Of a stretch of 64,000 nt of DNA, positions 55,205 to 64,000 are shown one piece after another. Positions within the stretch are counted from its first letter, which is position 1; the number at the start of each line of letters is the position of its first letter. The notes below the pieces were generated by a model that was not told the DNA's origin, ran no database searches, and saw nothing but the letters and a program-made list of their open reading frames with translations. The stretch comes from Streptomyces sp. SLBN-31 (lineage in GTDB: Bacteria; Actinomycetota; Actinomycetes; Streptomycetales; Streptomycetaceae): NCBI RefSeq assembly GCF_006715395.1, contig NZ_VFNC01000003.1:1116001-1180000 (forward strand), written 5' to 3'. The position numbers and the translations under genes were made by a program.

Positions 55205-56026
55205 ATGGCGGAGCCAGTGTGCATCCCGGATGCGAAGGTCGCGCTGTCCACGGCCTCCGTGTACCCGGAGTCCACGGCGACGGCCTTCGAGATCGCCGCG
55301 CGCCTCGGGTACGACGGTGTCGAGGTCATGGTCTGGACCGACCCGGTCAGCCAGGACATGGAGGCGCTGCGCAGACTCAGCGACTACCACCAGATCCCGA
55401 TCCTGGCGGTGCACGCCCCCTGTCTGCTCATCACACAGCGCGTCTGGTCCACCGACCCCTGGGTCAAGCTCCAGCGCGCCCAGGCGGCGGCGGAGAAGCT
55501 CGGCGCGAGCACGGTCGTCGTCCACCCGCCCTTCCGCTGGCAGCGCCAGTACGCCCGTGACTTCGTCACCGGGATCTGGCGCATGGCGAACGAGACGGAC
55601 GTGCGGTTCGCCGTCGAGAACATGTACCCCTGGCGCTACCGCGACCGCGAGATGCTGGCGTACGCCCCCGACTGGGACGTGACCAAGGAGGACTACCGCC
55701 ACTTCACGATCGACCTCAGCCACAGCGCGACGGCCCGTTCCGACGCGCTGCAGATGGTCGACCGGATGGGCGACCGCCTCGGCCATGTGCACCTGGCGGA
55801 CGGCAAGGGCTCGGCCAAGGACGAGCACCTCGTGCCCGGCCGCGGCTCCCAGCCCTGCGCCGAGCTGCTGGAACGTCTCGCCCGGACGGGCTTCGACGGC
55901 CATGTCGTCATCGAGGTCAACACCCGCCGTGCGATGTCCGGCGCCGAACGCGAGGCCGACCTGGCGGAGGCCCTGGCCTTCACACGCCTGCACCTCGCGT
56001 CCGCGGTGCGGGTGCCCCGGCCGTGA
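55205..56026 (+). CDS. Sugar phosphate isomerase/epimerase-like TIM barrel
   Basis: A 273-residue xylose-isomerase-like (AP_endonuc_2) protein. Blocks [51 protein letters not shown] and [21 protein letters not shown] give the metal-binding His/Glu/Asp pattern of the family. Such TIM barrels isomerise sugars or inosose-like compounds; no substrate is assigned. ATG 55205 is probably leaderless. Its stop overlaps a TetR gene as GTGA, so the regulator is co-translated. Confidence 0.87.
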   Translation: MAEPVCIPDAKVALSTASVYPESTATAFEIAARLGYDGVEVMVWTDPVSQDMEALRRLSDYHQIPILAVHAPCLLITQRVWSTDPWVKLQRAQAAAEKLGASTVVVHPPFRWQRQYARDFVTGIWRMANETDVRFAVENMYPWRYRDREMLAYAPDWDVTKEDYRHFTIDLSHSATARSDALQMVDRMGDRLGHVHLADGKGSAKDEHLVPGRGSQPCAELLERLARTGFDGHVVIEVNTRRAMSGAEREADLAEALAFTRLHLASAVRVPRP

Positions 56027-56634
56027 CCGGGCCCGAGGTCACCTCCCGGCGCCGGGGCCGGCGTACCCGTACGGAGTCCGCCGGCACCCGCGACCGCATC
56101 CTGACCGTGGCCCGCCAGGAGTTCTCCGAACGCGGATACGACAAGACGTCCGTACGGGGCATCGCGAAGGCGGCCGGTGTGGACTCGGCGCTGGTGCACC
56201 ACTACTTCGGCACCAAGGAACAGATCTTCGCGGCGGCCATCGAGGTCGCCTTCGCACCCGCGCTGAACGCGCCGGAGGCGGTTGCCGACGGTCCGCTGGA
56301 CGGCGTCGGCGAGCGTCTGACCCGCTTCATCTTCGGCGTCTGGGAGAACCCCGCCACCCGTACGCCCCTGCTGGCGATCCTGCGTTCCGCCGTCAACAAC
56401 GAGACCGCCGCCACCGTCTTCCGCCGTCTGATCTCCTCCCAGCTGATGCGCCGCGTAGCCGCCCAGCTGGACGCGCCGGACGCGGAGCTGCGCGCCGAGC
56501 TGGCGGCCGCGCAGCTGGTGGGGTGCGCCATGATGCGGTACGTGATCAAGCTGGAGCCGCTGGCCTCGGCGGACGTCGAGCAGATCATCGCGCGGGTGGC
56601 GCCGGTGGTGCAGGGGCACCTCACCGGGCGCTGA
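56023..56634 (+). CDS. TetR family transcriptional regulator
   Basis: A 203-residue TetR regulator with the N-terminal motif [52 protein letters not shown] and a C-terminal ligand domain of the TetR_C_7/33-like type ([18 protein letters not shown]). GTG 56023 overlaps the stop of the isomerase-like gene. ilvD begins 141 bp downstream on the same strand. The target is unknown; autoregulation with the isomerase-like gene is the simplest guess. Confidence 0.9.
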   Translation: MTGPEVTSRRRGRRTRTESAGTRDRILTVARQEFSERGYDKTSVRGIAKAAGVDSALVHHYFGTKEQIFAAAIEVAFAPALNAPEAVADGPLDGVGERLTRFIFGVWENPATRTPLLAILRSAVNNETAATVFRRLISSQLMRRVAAQLDAPDAELRAELAAAQLVGCAMMRYVIKLEPLASADVEQIIARVAPVVQGHLTGR

Positions 56635-56775
56635 GCCCCACCGGCTGCTGAACCCCTACGACGACGGCAGGGCCGTACGAGACGATCGTCCCGCATTCCG
56701 GACACCGCGTCCCGACCCCTGGATGACCGGCGTAGGCTCGGTAGCAGCCCTACCTGTCTGAAGGAGCGAGCGACG

Positions 56776-58629
56776 ATGCCCGAGCTGAGGTCCCGCACAG
56801 TCACCCACGGCCGCAACATGGCGGGCGCCCGCGCCCTTATGCGCGCCTCCGGTGTACCCGGTGCGGACATCGGCCGCAAGCCGATCATCGCCGTCGCCAA
56901 CTCCTTCACCGAGTTCGTCCCCGGCCACACCCATCTGCAGCCGGTCGGACGGATCGTCAGCGAGGCGATCGTCGAGGCGGGCGGCATCCCGCGCGAGTTC
57001 AACACCATCGCCGTCGACGACGGCATCGCGATGGGCCACGGCGGCATGCTGTACTCGCTGCCCTCCCGGGACCTGATCGCGGACTCCGTCGAGTACATGG
57101 TCGAGGCGCACTGCGCCGACGCCCTGGTCTGCATCTCCAACTGCGACAAGATCACGCCTGGCATGCTGAACGCGGCCCTGCGCCTGAACATCCCGACGGT
57201 GTTCGTCTCCGGCGGCCCCATGGAGTCCGGTCGCGCGACCCTCGTCGACGGCACGGTCCGCACCCTCGACCTGGTCGACGCGATCTCCGACGCCGTGAAC
57301 GACAAGATCTCGGACGAGGACATCCTCCGTATCGAGGAGAACGCCTGTCCGACCTGCGGCAGCTGTTCCGGCATGTTCACCGCCAACTCGATGAACTGCC
57401 TGACGGAGGCCATCGGCCTCTCCCTGCCCGGCAACGGCTCGGTCCTCGCCACCCACACCGCGCGCAAGCAGCTCTACGTCGCCGCCGCGCGGACGGTCAT
57501 GGACATCACCCGCCGCTACTACGAGCAGGACGACGACACGGTCCTGCCCCGCTCGATCGCGACCTTCTCCGCCTTCGAGAACGCGATGGCGCTGGACATC
57601 GCCATGGGCGGCTCGACCAACACCATCCTGCACCTGCTGGCCGCGGCCCAGGAGGCGGGCGTCCCGTTCGGCCTGGAGGAGATCAACGAGGTCTCGCGCC
57701 GCGTGCCGTGCCTCGCCAAGGTCGCCCCGAACGTCGCGAAGAACCGCACGTACTACATGGAGGACGTGCACCGCGCGGGCGGCATCCCGGCCCTGCTCGG
57801 CGAACTGCACCGCGCCGGCCTGCTCAACGAGGACGTCCACTCGGTCCACAGCCCCTCCCTCGCGGACTGGCTGAAGACCTGGGACGTGCGCGGCGGCTCC
57901 CCCTCGCCCGAGGCGGTGGAACTGTGGCACGCGGCCCCGGGCTGTGTCCGCTCCGCCGAGGCCTTCTCCCAGTCCGAGCGCTGGGAGGCCCTCGACGAGG
58001 ACGCGGCGGAGGGCTGCATCCGCTCCGTCGAGCACGCCTACTCCAAGGACGGCGGCCTCGCGGTCCTCAAGGGCAACCTCGCGGTGGACGGCTGCGTGGT
58101 CAAGACGGCCGGCGTCGACGAGTCGATCTGGACCTTCGAGGGCCCGGCGGTCGTCTGCGAGTCGCAGGAGGAAGCCGTCGAGAAGATCCTCAACAAGCAG
58201 GTCACGCACGGCGACGTGGTCGTCATCCGCTACGAGGGCCCCAAGGGCGGCCCCGGCATGCAGGAGATGCTCTACCCGACGTCGTTCCTCAAGGGCCGCG
58301 GCCTCGGCAAGACCTGCGCGCTGATCACCGACGGCCGTTTCTCGGGCGGCACGTCGGGCCTGTCCATCGGCCACGCCTCCCCGGAGGCCGCGTCCGGCGG
58401 CACGATCGCGCTCGTCGAGGACGGCGACCGCATCCGCATCGACATCCCGAACCGCACGATCGAGCTCCTCGTCGACGAGGCCGAACTCGCGCGCCGGGAA
58501 GCGGCCCTGGGCGGCACGTACGCGCCCAAGTCGCGCGAGCGCAAGGTGTCGGCGGCGCTGCGCGCCTACGCGGCGATGGCGACCAGCGCGGACAAGGGCG
58601 CGGTCCGGGACGTGTCGAAGCTGGGCTGA
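56776..58629 (+). CDS. ilvD: Dihydroxy-acid dehydratase
   Basis: IlvD dehydrates 2,3-dihydroxy-isovalerate and 2,3-dihydroxy-3-methylvalerate in valine and isoleucine synthesis. The 617-residue length fits the long, E. coli-type enzyme. Fe-S ligands lie in [10 protein letters not shown] and [19 protein letters not shown], and the C-terminal [14 protein letters not shown] block is intact. ATG 56776 follows GAAGGAGCGAGCG. It stands alone with a terminator after it. The remaining branched-chain genes are not in the window. Confidence 0.96.
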   Translation: MPELRSRTVTHGRNMAGARALMRASGVPGADIGRKPIIAVANSFTEFVPGHTHLQPVGRIVSEAIVEAGGIPREFNTIAVDDGIAMGHGGMLYSLPSRDLIADSVEYMVEAHCADALVCISNCDKITPGMLNAALRLNIPTVFVSGGPMESGRATLVDGTVRTLDLVDAISDAVNDKISDEDILRIEENACPTCGSCSGMFTANSMNCLTEAIGLSLPGNGSVLATHTARKQLYVAAARTVMDITRRYYEQDDDTVLPRSIATFSAFENAMALDIAMGGSTNTILHLLAAAQEAGVPFGLEEINEVSRRVPCLAKVAPNVAKNRTYYMEDVHRAGGIPALLGELHRAGLLNEDVHSVHSPSLADWLKTWDVRGGSPSPEAVELWHAAPGCVRSAEAFSQSERWEALDEDAAEGCIRSVEHAYSKDGGLAVLKGNLAVDGCVVKTAGVDESIWTFEGPAVVCESQEEAVEKILNKQVTHGDVVVIRYEGPKGGPGMQEMLYPTSFLKGRGLGKTCALITDGRFSGGTSGLSIGHASPEAASGGTIALVEDGDRIRIDIPNRTIELLVDEAELARREAALGGTYAPKSRERKVSAALRAYAAMATSADKGAVRDVSKLG

Positions 58630-58644
58630 CGACATCCCGAGCAC

Positions 58645-58673
58645 GGGGCCGCCTCCTTCACGGGGGCGGCCCC
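58645..58673 (+). terminator. Terminator between ilvD and the kinase gene
   Basis: A 9-bp GC stem (GGGGCCGCC with GGCGGCCCC) around an 11-nt loop, followed by TTCGC. It lies between two convergent genes and may serve both. Confidence 0.7.
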
Positions 58674-58695
58674 TTCGCATTCCGGCGCGACCGGG

Positions 58696-60795
58696 CTACC
58701 AGGCGGCGGGGTTACGGGAGTCGACGGAGAAGACGGTGCCGTCGGGGGCGGAGGCGTAGATGTGGGGGGTGGAGAGCTGGGGGGCGGGAAGAGCGGCCAC
58801 CACCTCGTCCGTGCCCAGTCGTGACGGCGTCTGCCCGACGAGCCTGCCGTGGGCGACGTCGATGGACAGCAGCCGCCCGTCAGCGGCCGTCAGATACACG
58901 TGGCCGCCGTCCACGACCGGCGACGAGCCGCGGCTGACGGAGGTTTCCAGGGACCACAGCCGCCGCCCCGCCGCCGTGTCGACGGCGACGAGCGAACCGC
59001 CCGTGCCGATCAGGAAGACGAGGTTCCCTCGCACTCCCGCGTGCGCCTGCGTGAGCGGAACCCGCAAGGAAACGCGACGGACCGCCTTCGAAGCCGGGTC
59101 GTAACGGACCACCGCGTCGGTCACTCCCTGGGCGTCGTCGCCGGAGACGAAGAAGACCCTGCCCTTCGAGACGCCGACGGGAGACAGGGCACCGCTGAGC
59201 CGGGCGTCCCACCGCGCCTCTCCCGTGCCCGGGTCCAGGGCGACGACCCGGGTGTGCGAGCCGTCGTATGACGTGCTCGTGGCCAGAACCCAAGGACTGC
59301 CGGCGAACGAGTCCAGGGACGTCTCCCGCAGCCCCGCTGCCGACCGTTTCCACTTCGTCGCGCCCGAGGAGCTGTCCACACCGGTGAACTTGCCGTCGGC
59401 GCCGACGAGTACGAGCATCCCGCCCGCGTATCCGAAGCTGCGGTAGGCGGCCAGGTCCAGCGTCCACCGCGGCTCGCCCGTCGAGGGATCCAACGCCTCC
59501 AGACGCCTGCCCTGCCGGGTGACGACGTGGGCCAGCCCGCCCGAGAACACCGGCGCCTCGTCGGCTGCCTGGCCCTTTGCGATGGGATGCCGCCACAACA
59601 CCCTGCCGTCGGCCGGGTCGAGGGCGCTGGCCAGCCCCGACTGGACACACAGGAGTTCGTGGTCCCCGTACGAGCACTTGGGCATGCCGTTCGTCGCGCC
59701 TGCCGGCTTCACCGCCCAGGGCTTGAACGCGCCCAACGCGGACGACGAGACCGAACTCCCCGTCCGCGGCGCCGCCTCGCCCTCCGGAAGCAGCTTCACG
59801 GCGGCCAGCCCTGCCGCCGCCAGGAGCACCCCGGCGAGTGCCGCCAGAGCCGCCCGTCTGCCGACGCGTCTCGGGCGGGGCCGCGCCGGCGGCTCCTCGG
59901 GGGCCCTGTCCGGCTCGGTCGGCTCCAGCGACCGCTGTGCCGGTATGAACGCCTGGGTGTCGTACGAGGCCGCCACCGAGCGCAGTTCCCGCATCAATTC
60001 GTCGGGTGTGGGCCGGTCCTCGGGTTCCTTGGCGAGGCACCGCAGCACCAGGGGCGCGAGATTCGCCGGGACGCCGGCCAGGTCCGGCTCGTCGTGCACC
60101 ACCTGGTAGGCGACGATGTACGGGCTGTCGGAGTCGAACGGCCCGCGCCCCGTCGCCGCGTGCACCATCACCGACCCCAGCGCGAAGACGTCCGCCGCCG
60201 GCCCCACCTCCCGCGGACGCCGGAACTGCTCGGGCGCCATGAACGGCGGCGTCCCGATCAACTTCCCTGTCTCGGTCCGCAGTTCGCTGTCCTTTGGCCG
60301 AGAAATGCCGAAGTCGATGACCTTCGGCCCGTCGTCGGCGAGCAGCACGTTGCTCGGCTTCAGGTCCCGGTGCACGACGCCCACCCGGTGGATGTCCCGC
60401 AGGGCCTCGGCCAGCCCCGCCATCAGCCGGCGCAACTGAGCGGCGTCCATCGGCCCGTTCCGCTTCACATGATCGGAGAGCGTGGACCCGGGGATGAACA
60501 GGGTGGCCATCCAGGGCCGTTCGGCCTCCGGATCGGCGTCGACCACAGGTGCGGTGAAGGCCCCGCTGACTCGCCGAGCCGCGGCCACCTCCTGCCGGAA
60601 ACGCCCCCTGAACTCGGGGTCCTTGGCGAACTCGGCGTGGACGACCTTCACCGCCAGCTTCATGCCGGAAGTGCTCCGCGCCAGGTGCACCACACCCATG
60701 CCGCCCGAGCCGAGGCAGGACTCCAGGCGGTAGTGACCGGCGTATTCGGGAAGTTCCGCTTCCGCGCCCGCTCCGGTGTTGTGCTGTGGCGCCAT
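58696..60795 (-). CDS. Ser/Thr protein kinase with extracellular PQQ-type beta-propeller
   Basis: A 699-residue transmembrane kinase. The Hanks domain (about 20-280) has LGSGGMGVVHLAR, catalytic Lys50 in KLAVKVV, HRDLKPSNVLL, and IDFGISR (DFG). A Pro/Arg-rich juxtamembrane segment and one TM helix (about 311-331) lead to an extracellular domain of about 350 residues with PQQ/YWTD-like propeller repeats (ALDPADGRVLWRHPI, ALDPSTGEPRWTLDL, ALDPGTGEARWDARL, AVDTAAGRRLWSLE). Such kinases are frequent in Streptomyces; ligand unknown. ATG 60795 follows GGGGGTGG. Divergent from the SH3-like genes. Confidence 0.92.
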   Translation of the reverse strand: MAPQHNTGAGAEAELPEYAGHYRLESCLGSGGMGVVHLARSTSGMKLAVKVVHAEFAKDPEFRGRFRQEVAAARRVSGAFTAPVVDADPEAERPWMATLFIPGSTLSDHVKRNGPMDAAQLRRLMAGLAEALRDIHRVGVVHRDLKPSNVLLADDGPKVIDFGISRPKDSELRTETGKLIGTPPFMAPEQFRRPREVGPAADVFALGSVMVHAATGRGPFDSDSPYIVAYQVVHDEPDLAGVPANLAPLVLRCLAKEPEDRPTPDELMRELRSVAASYDTQAFIPAQRSLEPTEPDRAPEEPPARPRPRRVGRRAALAALAGVLLAAAGLAAVKLLPEGEAAPRTGSSVSSSALGAFKPWAVKPAGATNGMPKCSYGDHELLCVQSGLASALDPADGRVLWRHPIAKGQAADEAPVFSGGLAHVVTRQGRRLEALDPSTGEPRWTLDLAAYRSFGYAGGMLVLVGADGKFTGVDSSSGATKWKRSAAGLRETSLDSFAGSPWVLATSTSYDGSHTRVVALDPGTGEARWDARLSGALSPVGVSKGRVFFVSGDDAQGVTDAVVRYDPASKAVRRVSLRVPLTQAHAGVRGNLVFLIGTGGSLVAVDTAAGRRLWSLETSVSRGSSPVVDGGHVYLTAADGRLLSIDVAHGRLVGQTPSRLGTDEVVAALPAPQLSTPHIYASAPDGTVFSVDSRNPAAW

Positions 60796-60977
60796 GGAAC
60801 CACCCCCGTGCTGTACGTCCGCGCGCGCGACGCACGGAGCCTAGTCGATGGCTCGTACGAGACAGAGGCGGCGTGCTAGCTTCCGCGTGCGATTCGCGTA
60901 CGTGTGTTTCATGGCGCGATTCAGGGGAATCAATGGGGCCCCATGGATGTCATGGGGAGCAACGGGGGAGGTTTTTC

Positions 60978-61295
60978 ATGTCTGTTGACCACGTGGAAGA
61001 GATCGAGGGCGGCAACGAGAAGGCGGCCGTCACGGCAGCCACGACCGTCCGCTACTACTCGGTGGCCCCGGGCGTCCGTCTCAACGTCCGCAGTGGACCC
61101 GGCACCGGTTACTCCATCGTCCGCGTCCTGCCCGAGGGCGCATCGGTACCGATCTTCTGCCAGCGCCCCGGCACCAGCGTCGCGGGCTACTACGGCACCT
61201 CGAGCATCTGGGACAACATCGACAGCGGCGAGTACGTCTCCGACGCGTACGTGAACACCGGCACCGACGGTTACGTGGCGCCTCGCTGCTCCTGA
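60978..61295 (+). CDS. SH3-like small protein without a signal peptide
   Basis: A 105-residue protein with one bacterial SH3 domain: VAPGVRLNVRSGPGTGYSIV, VLPEGASVPIFCQRPG and YYGTSSIWDNI. ATG 60978 is fixed by GGGGGAGG 7 nt upstream, so there is no signal peptide. Its N-terminus MSVDHVEEIEGGNEKAAV ends in Gly-Gly, which recalls double-glycine leader peptides. It is followed 25 bp later by a paralogue that does have a signal peptide. Two cysteines probably form a disulfide if it is exported. Function is unknown. Confidence 0.8.
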   Translation: MSVDHVEEIEGGNEKAAVTAATTVRYYSVAPGVRLNVRSGPGTGYSIVRVLPEGASVPIFCQRPGTSVAGYYGTSSIWDNIDSGEYVSDAYVNTGTDGYVAPRCS

Positions 61296-61320
61296 TCCGA
61301 ACGAAGCAGGAGGAGAACTC

Positions 61321-61662
61321 ATGGCGTCCAGGAGACGCAGATCCGTCGTGCTCGCGGGCATGACGGGCGCCCTTCTCACGGTGATGGGCACGGCGACCAG
61401 CGCCTCGGCCGCGACCACCTACCCGATCGCCCCGGGCCTCAAGTTGAACGTCCGCAGTGGCCCCGGCACCAGCTATCCCATCGTCAGGGTCCTGCCCGAA
61501 GGGTCCTACGTCGCCATCCTCTGTCAGAGCCCGGGCACCACAGTCTCGGGGTACTACGGCACCTCGAACATCTGGGACTGCATCGGCAGTGACGAGTTCA
61601 TCTCGGACACCTACGTGAAGACCGGCAGCGACGGTTACATCCGCCCCCGCTGCGGTTCCTAG
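61321..61662 (+). CDS. Secreted SH3-like small protein
   Basis: A 113-residue paralogue of the preceding gene (similar blocks IAPGLKLNVRSGPGTSYPIV, VLPEGSYVAILCQSPG, YYGTSNIWDCI). It has a clear Sec/Tat-type signal peptide (MASRRRRSVVLAGMTGALL), with cleavage near SASAAT. Three cysteines are present. Both genes end in P-R-C, and the C-terminal DGY-x-PRC is shared. ATG 61321 follows AGGAGGAG. A tandem duplication followed by loss or gain of the signal peptide is likely. Secreted SH3-like domains often bind peptidoglycan. Confidence 0.85.
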   Translation: MASRRRRSVVLAGMTGALLTVMGTATSASAATTYPIAPGLKLNVRSGPGTSYPIVRVLPEGSYVAILCQSPGTTVSGYYGTSNIWDCIGSDEFISDTYVKTGSDGYIRPRCGS

Positions 61663-61694
61663 AGCCCCGCCGGAGCCCGCCCCCACCCCACCGC

Positions 61695-61700
61695 CATAAT
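61695..61700 (+). promoter_or_regulatory. -10 element, leaderless start at 61707
   Basis: CATAAT lies 6 nt before GTG 61707 with no ribosome site. It is a weaker -10 match (C at position 1). Confidence 0.45.
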
Positions 61701-61706
61701 CGTCCC

Positions 61707-62210
61707 GTGAGCGACGAACCCGGCACCCAGGACAAGGCGGGCTCCACCGGAGGCCCTCGGCCCGAGCCCCTGCGCTTCTTCGGCACCACCTGGGTGGAGC
61801 ACGACAACGGCTACGCCCTGCGCCGCGCCGCCGTGGCCGTCGGCTCGCTCGTCGCCGCCGTCGCCTCCTGCCTGGTGCTGCGCTTCGCCTACGAGGGCCT
61901 GCGGATCGCCGACACCGGCGCCTTCGTGGCCGTCCTGGTCGTCGTGATGTTCGCCGTGTGCAGCGCGCTGGCCTTCCGCAACACCTGGGACTCCTTCTCC
62001 CGGCGCCCCGACCCCGACCGCCAGGCCTCCCTGCGCGGCCTGCTGGCGATCGGCTTCGTCGGCTCGCTCCTCGCCTACTTCTTCCGCTCCCTCACCGAGG
62101 CCCCCGGCGAGAAACTCCACCGGCAGGAGTACGAGGCGGCACGCGAGCGGCACGACAAGCGCGGCACCCGCCGCACCGGCAACCCGTCCAAGAGGCGCCG
62201 CCGCTCCTGA
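61707..62210 (+). CDS. Small integral membrane protein
   Basis: A 167-residue protein with three hydrophobic segments (about 44-62, 68-88 and 110-128) and basic C-terminal tail (RGTRRTGNPSKRRRRS). The N-terminus contains RFFGTTWVEHDNGYALRRAA, a conserved-looking amphipathic stretch. It resembles EamA/YIP-unrelated actinobacterial membrane proteins of unknown function. GTG 61707 is probably leaderless. A minisatellite lies between it and the next gene. Confidence 0.75.
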   Translation: MSDEPGTQDKAGSTGGPRPEPLRFFGTTWVEHDNGYALRRAAVAVGSLVAAVASCLVLRFAYEGLRIADTGAFVAVLVVVMFAVCSALAFRNTWDSFSRRPDPDRQASLRGLLAIGFVGSLLAYFFRSLTEAPGEKLHRQEYEAARERHDKRGTRRTGNPSKRRRRS

Positions 62211-62521
62211 CGGCCCCGGCCGCCGCAAGCCCCGGCTGGCGAAAGCCCCGGCCACCGCAAGCGCCGGCCGCAGCAAGGCCCGTGCACCGAAGGCCCGTGC
62301 ACCGAAGCCCCGTGCACCGAAGCCCCGTGCACCGAAGCCCCGTGCACCGAAGCCCCGTGCACCGAAGCCCCGTGCACCGAAGGCCCGTGCACCGAAGCCC
62401 CGTACGCCGATGGCCCGCATAGGGAAGCCCGTAAGCCCGTAAGCCCGTAAGCCCGAAGGCCCGAAGATCCCGACACCGGAAACCCGGCGCCCCCGCGCCC
62501 CACCAGGGCCACCATGGCCGT
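62211..62521. repeat. Intergenic region with 15-bp minisatellite
   Basis: No gene is recognised here. The core is the tandem array at 62281-62415. To its left lie diverged copies of related words (CCGGCCACCGCAAGC-like), and to its right 9-bp AAGCCCGTA repeats (about 62430-62460). Confidence 0.6.
62281..62415 (+). repeat. 15-bp tandem repeat, nine copies
   Basis: Units of CGTGCACCGAAGCCC or CGTGCACCGAAGGCC run from 62281 to 62400 (eight copies), followed by one decayed unit at 62401-62415. The period is 15 bp, so the array would encode pentapeptide repeats if translated, but no gene covers it. Such arrays change copy number readily. Confidence 0.9.
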
Positions 62522-63295
62522 ATGACGGCTCCCTCCCGCACCACCCGCGCCCGCTCCTTCGATGCCGCCGCGGCCCAGTACGCCGCCAACCGTCCCTCCT
62601 ATCCACCCGCCCTCTTCGACGCGATCGAAGACCTGGCGGGCCGCTCCCTCGCGGGCGCCCGGGTCGCGGACGTAGGCGCCGGGACCGGTATCGCGACCGG
62701 CCTGCTGCGGGCCCGCGGGGCCGAGGTGATCGCGGTGGAGCCCGGCGAGGGGATGGCGGCCGAGTTCCGTCGCGCACTGCCCGGCGTGCCGCTCGTCCTC
62801 GGCGACGGCGACGCCCTCCCGCTCGCGGACGACTCGGTCGACCTCGTCACCTACGCCCAGGCATGGCACTGGACGCGGCCGGCCCGCTCGCTGGCCGAGG
62901 CACGGCGCGTGCTGCGGCCCGGCGGGGCGCTGGCGATGTGGTGGAACCAGGACGCGTTCGACGTTCCGTGGATCGCCGAGCAGGGCGACCGCATCCGGCA
63001 CCACTTCCGCGGCGAGTACGGCAACAAACAGGGCGCGGCCACCGTCCGCACGGCCCTCGCCTTCGAGGGCGTCCACGAGATACCCGCCCACGGCCACCGC
63101 GTCGTGCGCTGGAGCCGCACGGTCCCCGTCGACACCCATCTGGCCAACATCGGCAGCCACTCGATCTTCCTGGTGCAGGGCGCGGAGGCGACGACCGCCT
63201 TCCTCGCCGAGGAGCGCGAGCACCTGCTGCGGTCCTTCCCCGACGGCACGGTCGAGGAGACGTACGACGTCCTGTTGATCGTCGCCGCCTTCTGA
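62522..63295 (+). CDS. Class I SAM-dependent methyltransferase
   Basis: A 257-residue methyltransferase of the UbiE/Methyltransf_11 type. Motif I is ARVADVGAGTGIATGLL, with acidic VIAVEPGEGMAAEF, VLGDGDALPLADDSVDLVTYAQAWHWT and LRPGGALAMWWNQD. The AxxYAxxRPSYP-like start (AAAAQYAANRPSYPP) is typical of the small-molecule methyltransferases in this group. ATG 62522 has no obvious ribosome site. The substrate is unknown. It precedes an ABC transporter gene. Confidence 0.9.
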   Translation: MTAPSRTTRARSFDAAAAQYAANRPSYPPALFDAIEDLAGRSLAGARVADVGAGTGIATGLLRARGAEVIAVEPGEGMAAEFRRALPGVPLVLGDGDALPLADDSVDLVTYAQAWHWTRPARSLAEARRVLRPGGALAMWWNQDAFDVPWIAEQGDRIRHHFRGEYGNKQGAATVRTALAFEGVHEIPAHGHRVVRWSRTVPVDTHLANIGSHSIFLVQGAEATTAFLAEEREHLLRSFPDGTVEETYDVLLIVAAF

Positions 63296-63376
63296 TCCCG
63301 GCTCGGTCAGGCCCTCGTGAGCCATGGCCCCTTCAGCCCTTGACGCCGAAACGCGGCCGAGAGGATTATTCAGCGC

Positions 63377-64000
63377 ATGATGAATTACGAGTCCACGCGC
63401 ACCGAGCCCCCGGGGACCACCCGGGAAGAACCCGCCGTCCGGGCCGACGCCCTGAACGTCGTCCGCGGCGGCCGCCAGGTCCTCCGCGACCTCTGCTTCA
63501 CCGTGCCGCACGGCCAGATCACCGGCCTGCTCGGCCCCTCCGGCTGCGGCAAGACCACCCTGATGCGCTCGATCGTCGGCACCCAGGCCAAGGTCACCGG
63601 CACCCTGGAAGTCCTCGGCCGGCCGGCCGGCGATGCCGCCCTCCGCTCCCGCATCGGCTACGTCACCCAGGACCCCTCCGTCTACGACGACCTGACGATC
63701 CGGCAGAACCTCCACTACTTCGCGGCGATCCTCGACCCCGGCCGTGCCGCCGCCGAGCGCCGCCACGACAACGTCACCCGCGCCATCGCCGACGTCGACC
63801 TCACCTCGCACGCCGACGCCCTCGCCGGCAACCTCTCCGGCGGCCAGCGCAGCCGCGTCTCCCTCGCCGTGGCCCTGCTCGGCACCCCGGAACTCCTGGT
63901 CCTCGACGAACCGACCGTCGGACTCGACCCGGTACTGCGCCGCGACCTGTGGAACCTCTTCCACCGCATCGCCGACGAGCGCGGCGCCACCCTCCTCGTC
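63377..64000 (+). CDS. ABC transporter ATP-binding protein (3' truncated by window)
   Basis: From ATG 63377 (MMNYESTRTEPP) the frame stays open to the end of the window (208 codons). Walker A is GPSGCGKTT, the Q-loop is GYVTQDPSVYDDL, the signature is LSGGQRSRVSLA, and Walker B is LLVLDEPTVGLDP. It belongs to the DrrA/CcmA-like export group. Permease genes would be expected to the right, outside the window. An acidic 25-residue N-terminal extension precedes the domain. No ribosome site is clear; GGATTATTC just upstream could be a -10. Confidence 0.9.
   Translation, partial: MMNYESTRTEPPGTTREEPAVRADALNVVRGGRQVLRDLCFTVPHGQITGLLGPSGCGKTTLMRSIVGTQAKVTGTLEVLGRPAGDAALRSRIGYVTQDPSVYDDLTIRQNLHYFAAILDPGRAAAERRHDNVTRAIADVDLTSHADALAGNLSGGQRSRVSLAVALLGTPELLVLDEPTVGLDPVLRRDLWNLFHRIADERGATLLV

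Noticed and set aside
62281..62415. CRISPR array
   Set aside because: The 15-bp units are directly contiguous with no spacers and no cas genes are nearby, so it is a minisatellite.

Overview
The window is a GC-rich, gene-dense piece of actinobacterial chromosome that almost certainly comes from a Streptomyces. The evidence is the complete sigE-cseA-cseB-cseC envelope-stress operon, lsr2, a MecB-type clpC, a paralogous stand-alone nuoD, a DUF2342 zinc hydrolase next to tilS-hpt-ftsH-folE, strong third-position GC bias and many GTG starts. From memory, the gene order resembles the core region of S. coelicolor around SCO3340-SCO3408. I saw no tRNA, rRNA, IS element, prophage or CRISPR array. The first gene (DUF2342) and the last (an ABC transporter ATPase) are cut by the window edges.

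Layout. 1-6 kb: DUF2342 hydrolase, tilS, hpt, ftsH and folE on the plus strand. 6-9.4 kb: minus-strand folate block (folP, NTF2-like, folB, folK, DUF3180), which with convergent folE covers much of dihydropteroate synthesis. 9.5-12.7 kb: an MprF-like lipid aminoacyltransferase diverging from a membrane-anchored esterase. 12.8-22.8 kb: an acidic coiled-coil protein, a bacterial-PH pair, orphan nuoD facing a MidA/NDUFAF7-family methyltransferase, a two-component system, a TmrB-like protein and an ArsR-type regulator. 22.8-29.8 kb: a threonine aldolase, then a tightly coupled cofactor operon (DUF2520, panC, nadB, nadC, coaX) that joins CoA and NAD synthesis.

30-36.4 kb: hypothetical and small membrane genes, a BlaI-type regulator, a GNAT N-acetyltransferase, lsr2, a convergent hypothetical gene, and clpC with a ClgR-type box upstream. 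36.4-42.5 kb: a secreted acid phosphatase, an M23 endopeptidase, a TetR/MFS efflux pair with three operator copies, and an AraC-VOC-methyltransferase cluster. 42.5-50.8 kb: cseC-cseB-cseA-sigE, mutY, a secreted Gly/Ser-rich protein, disA and radA. 51-64 kb: a fused sigma-like/zinc-motif/BACON protein, a cysteine-rich protein, a Ppx/GppA phosphatase, a sugar isomerase-like gene with TetR, ilvD, a PQQ-propeller Ser/Thr kinase, two SH3-like genes, a minisatellite, a methyltransferase and an ABC ATPase.

Two patterns run through the whole window. First, at least sixteen genes carry a TANNNT-like -10 element exactly 6-7 nt before the start codon, often without a Shine-Dalgarno sequence, which points to leaderless transcripts. 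Second, many adjacent genes overlap by four bases (ATGA/GTGA), which predicts translational coupling. Most genes are conserved housekeeping functions. The most interesting leads are the nuoD/MidA pair with an altered quinone-site tyrosine, the sigma-like/ZAS-like/BACON fusion, the lipid aminoacyltransferase/esterase pair, the TetR operator array and the ClgR box.
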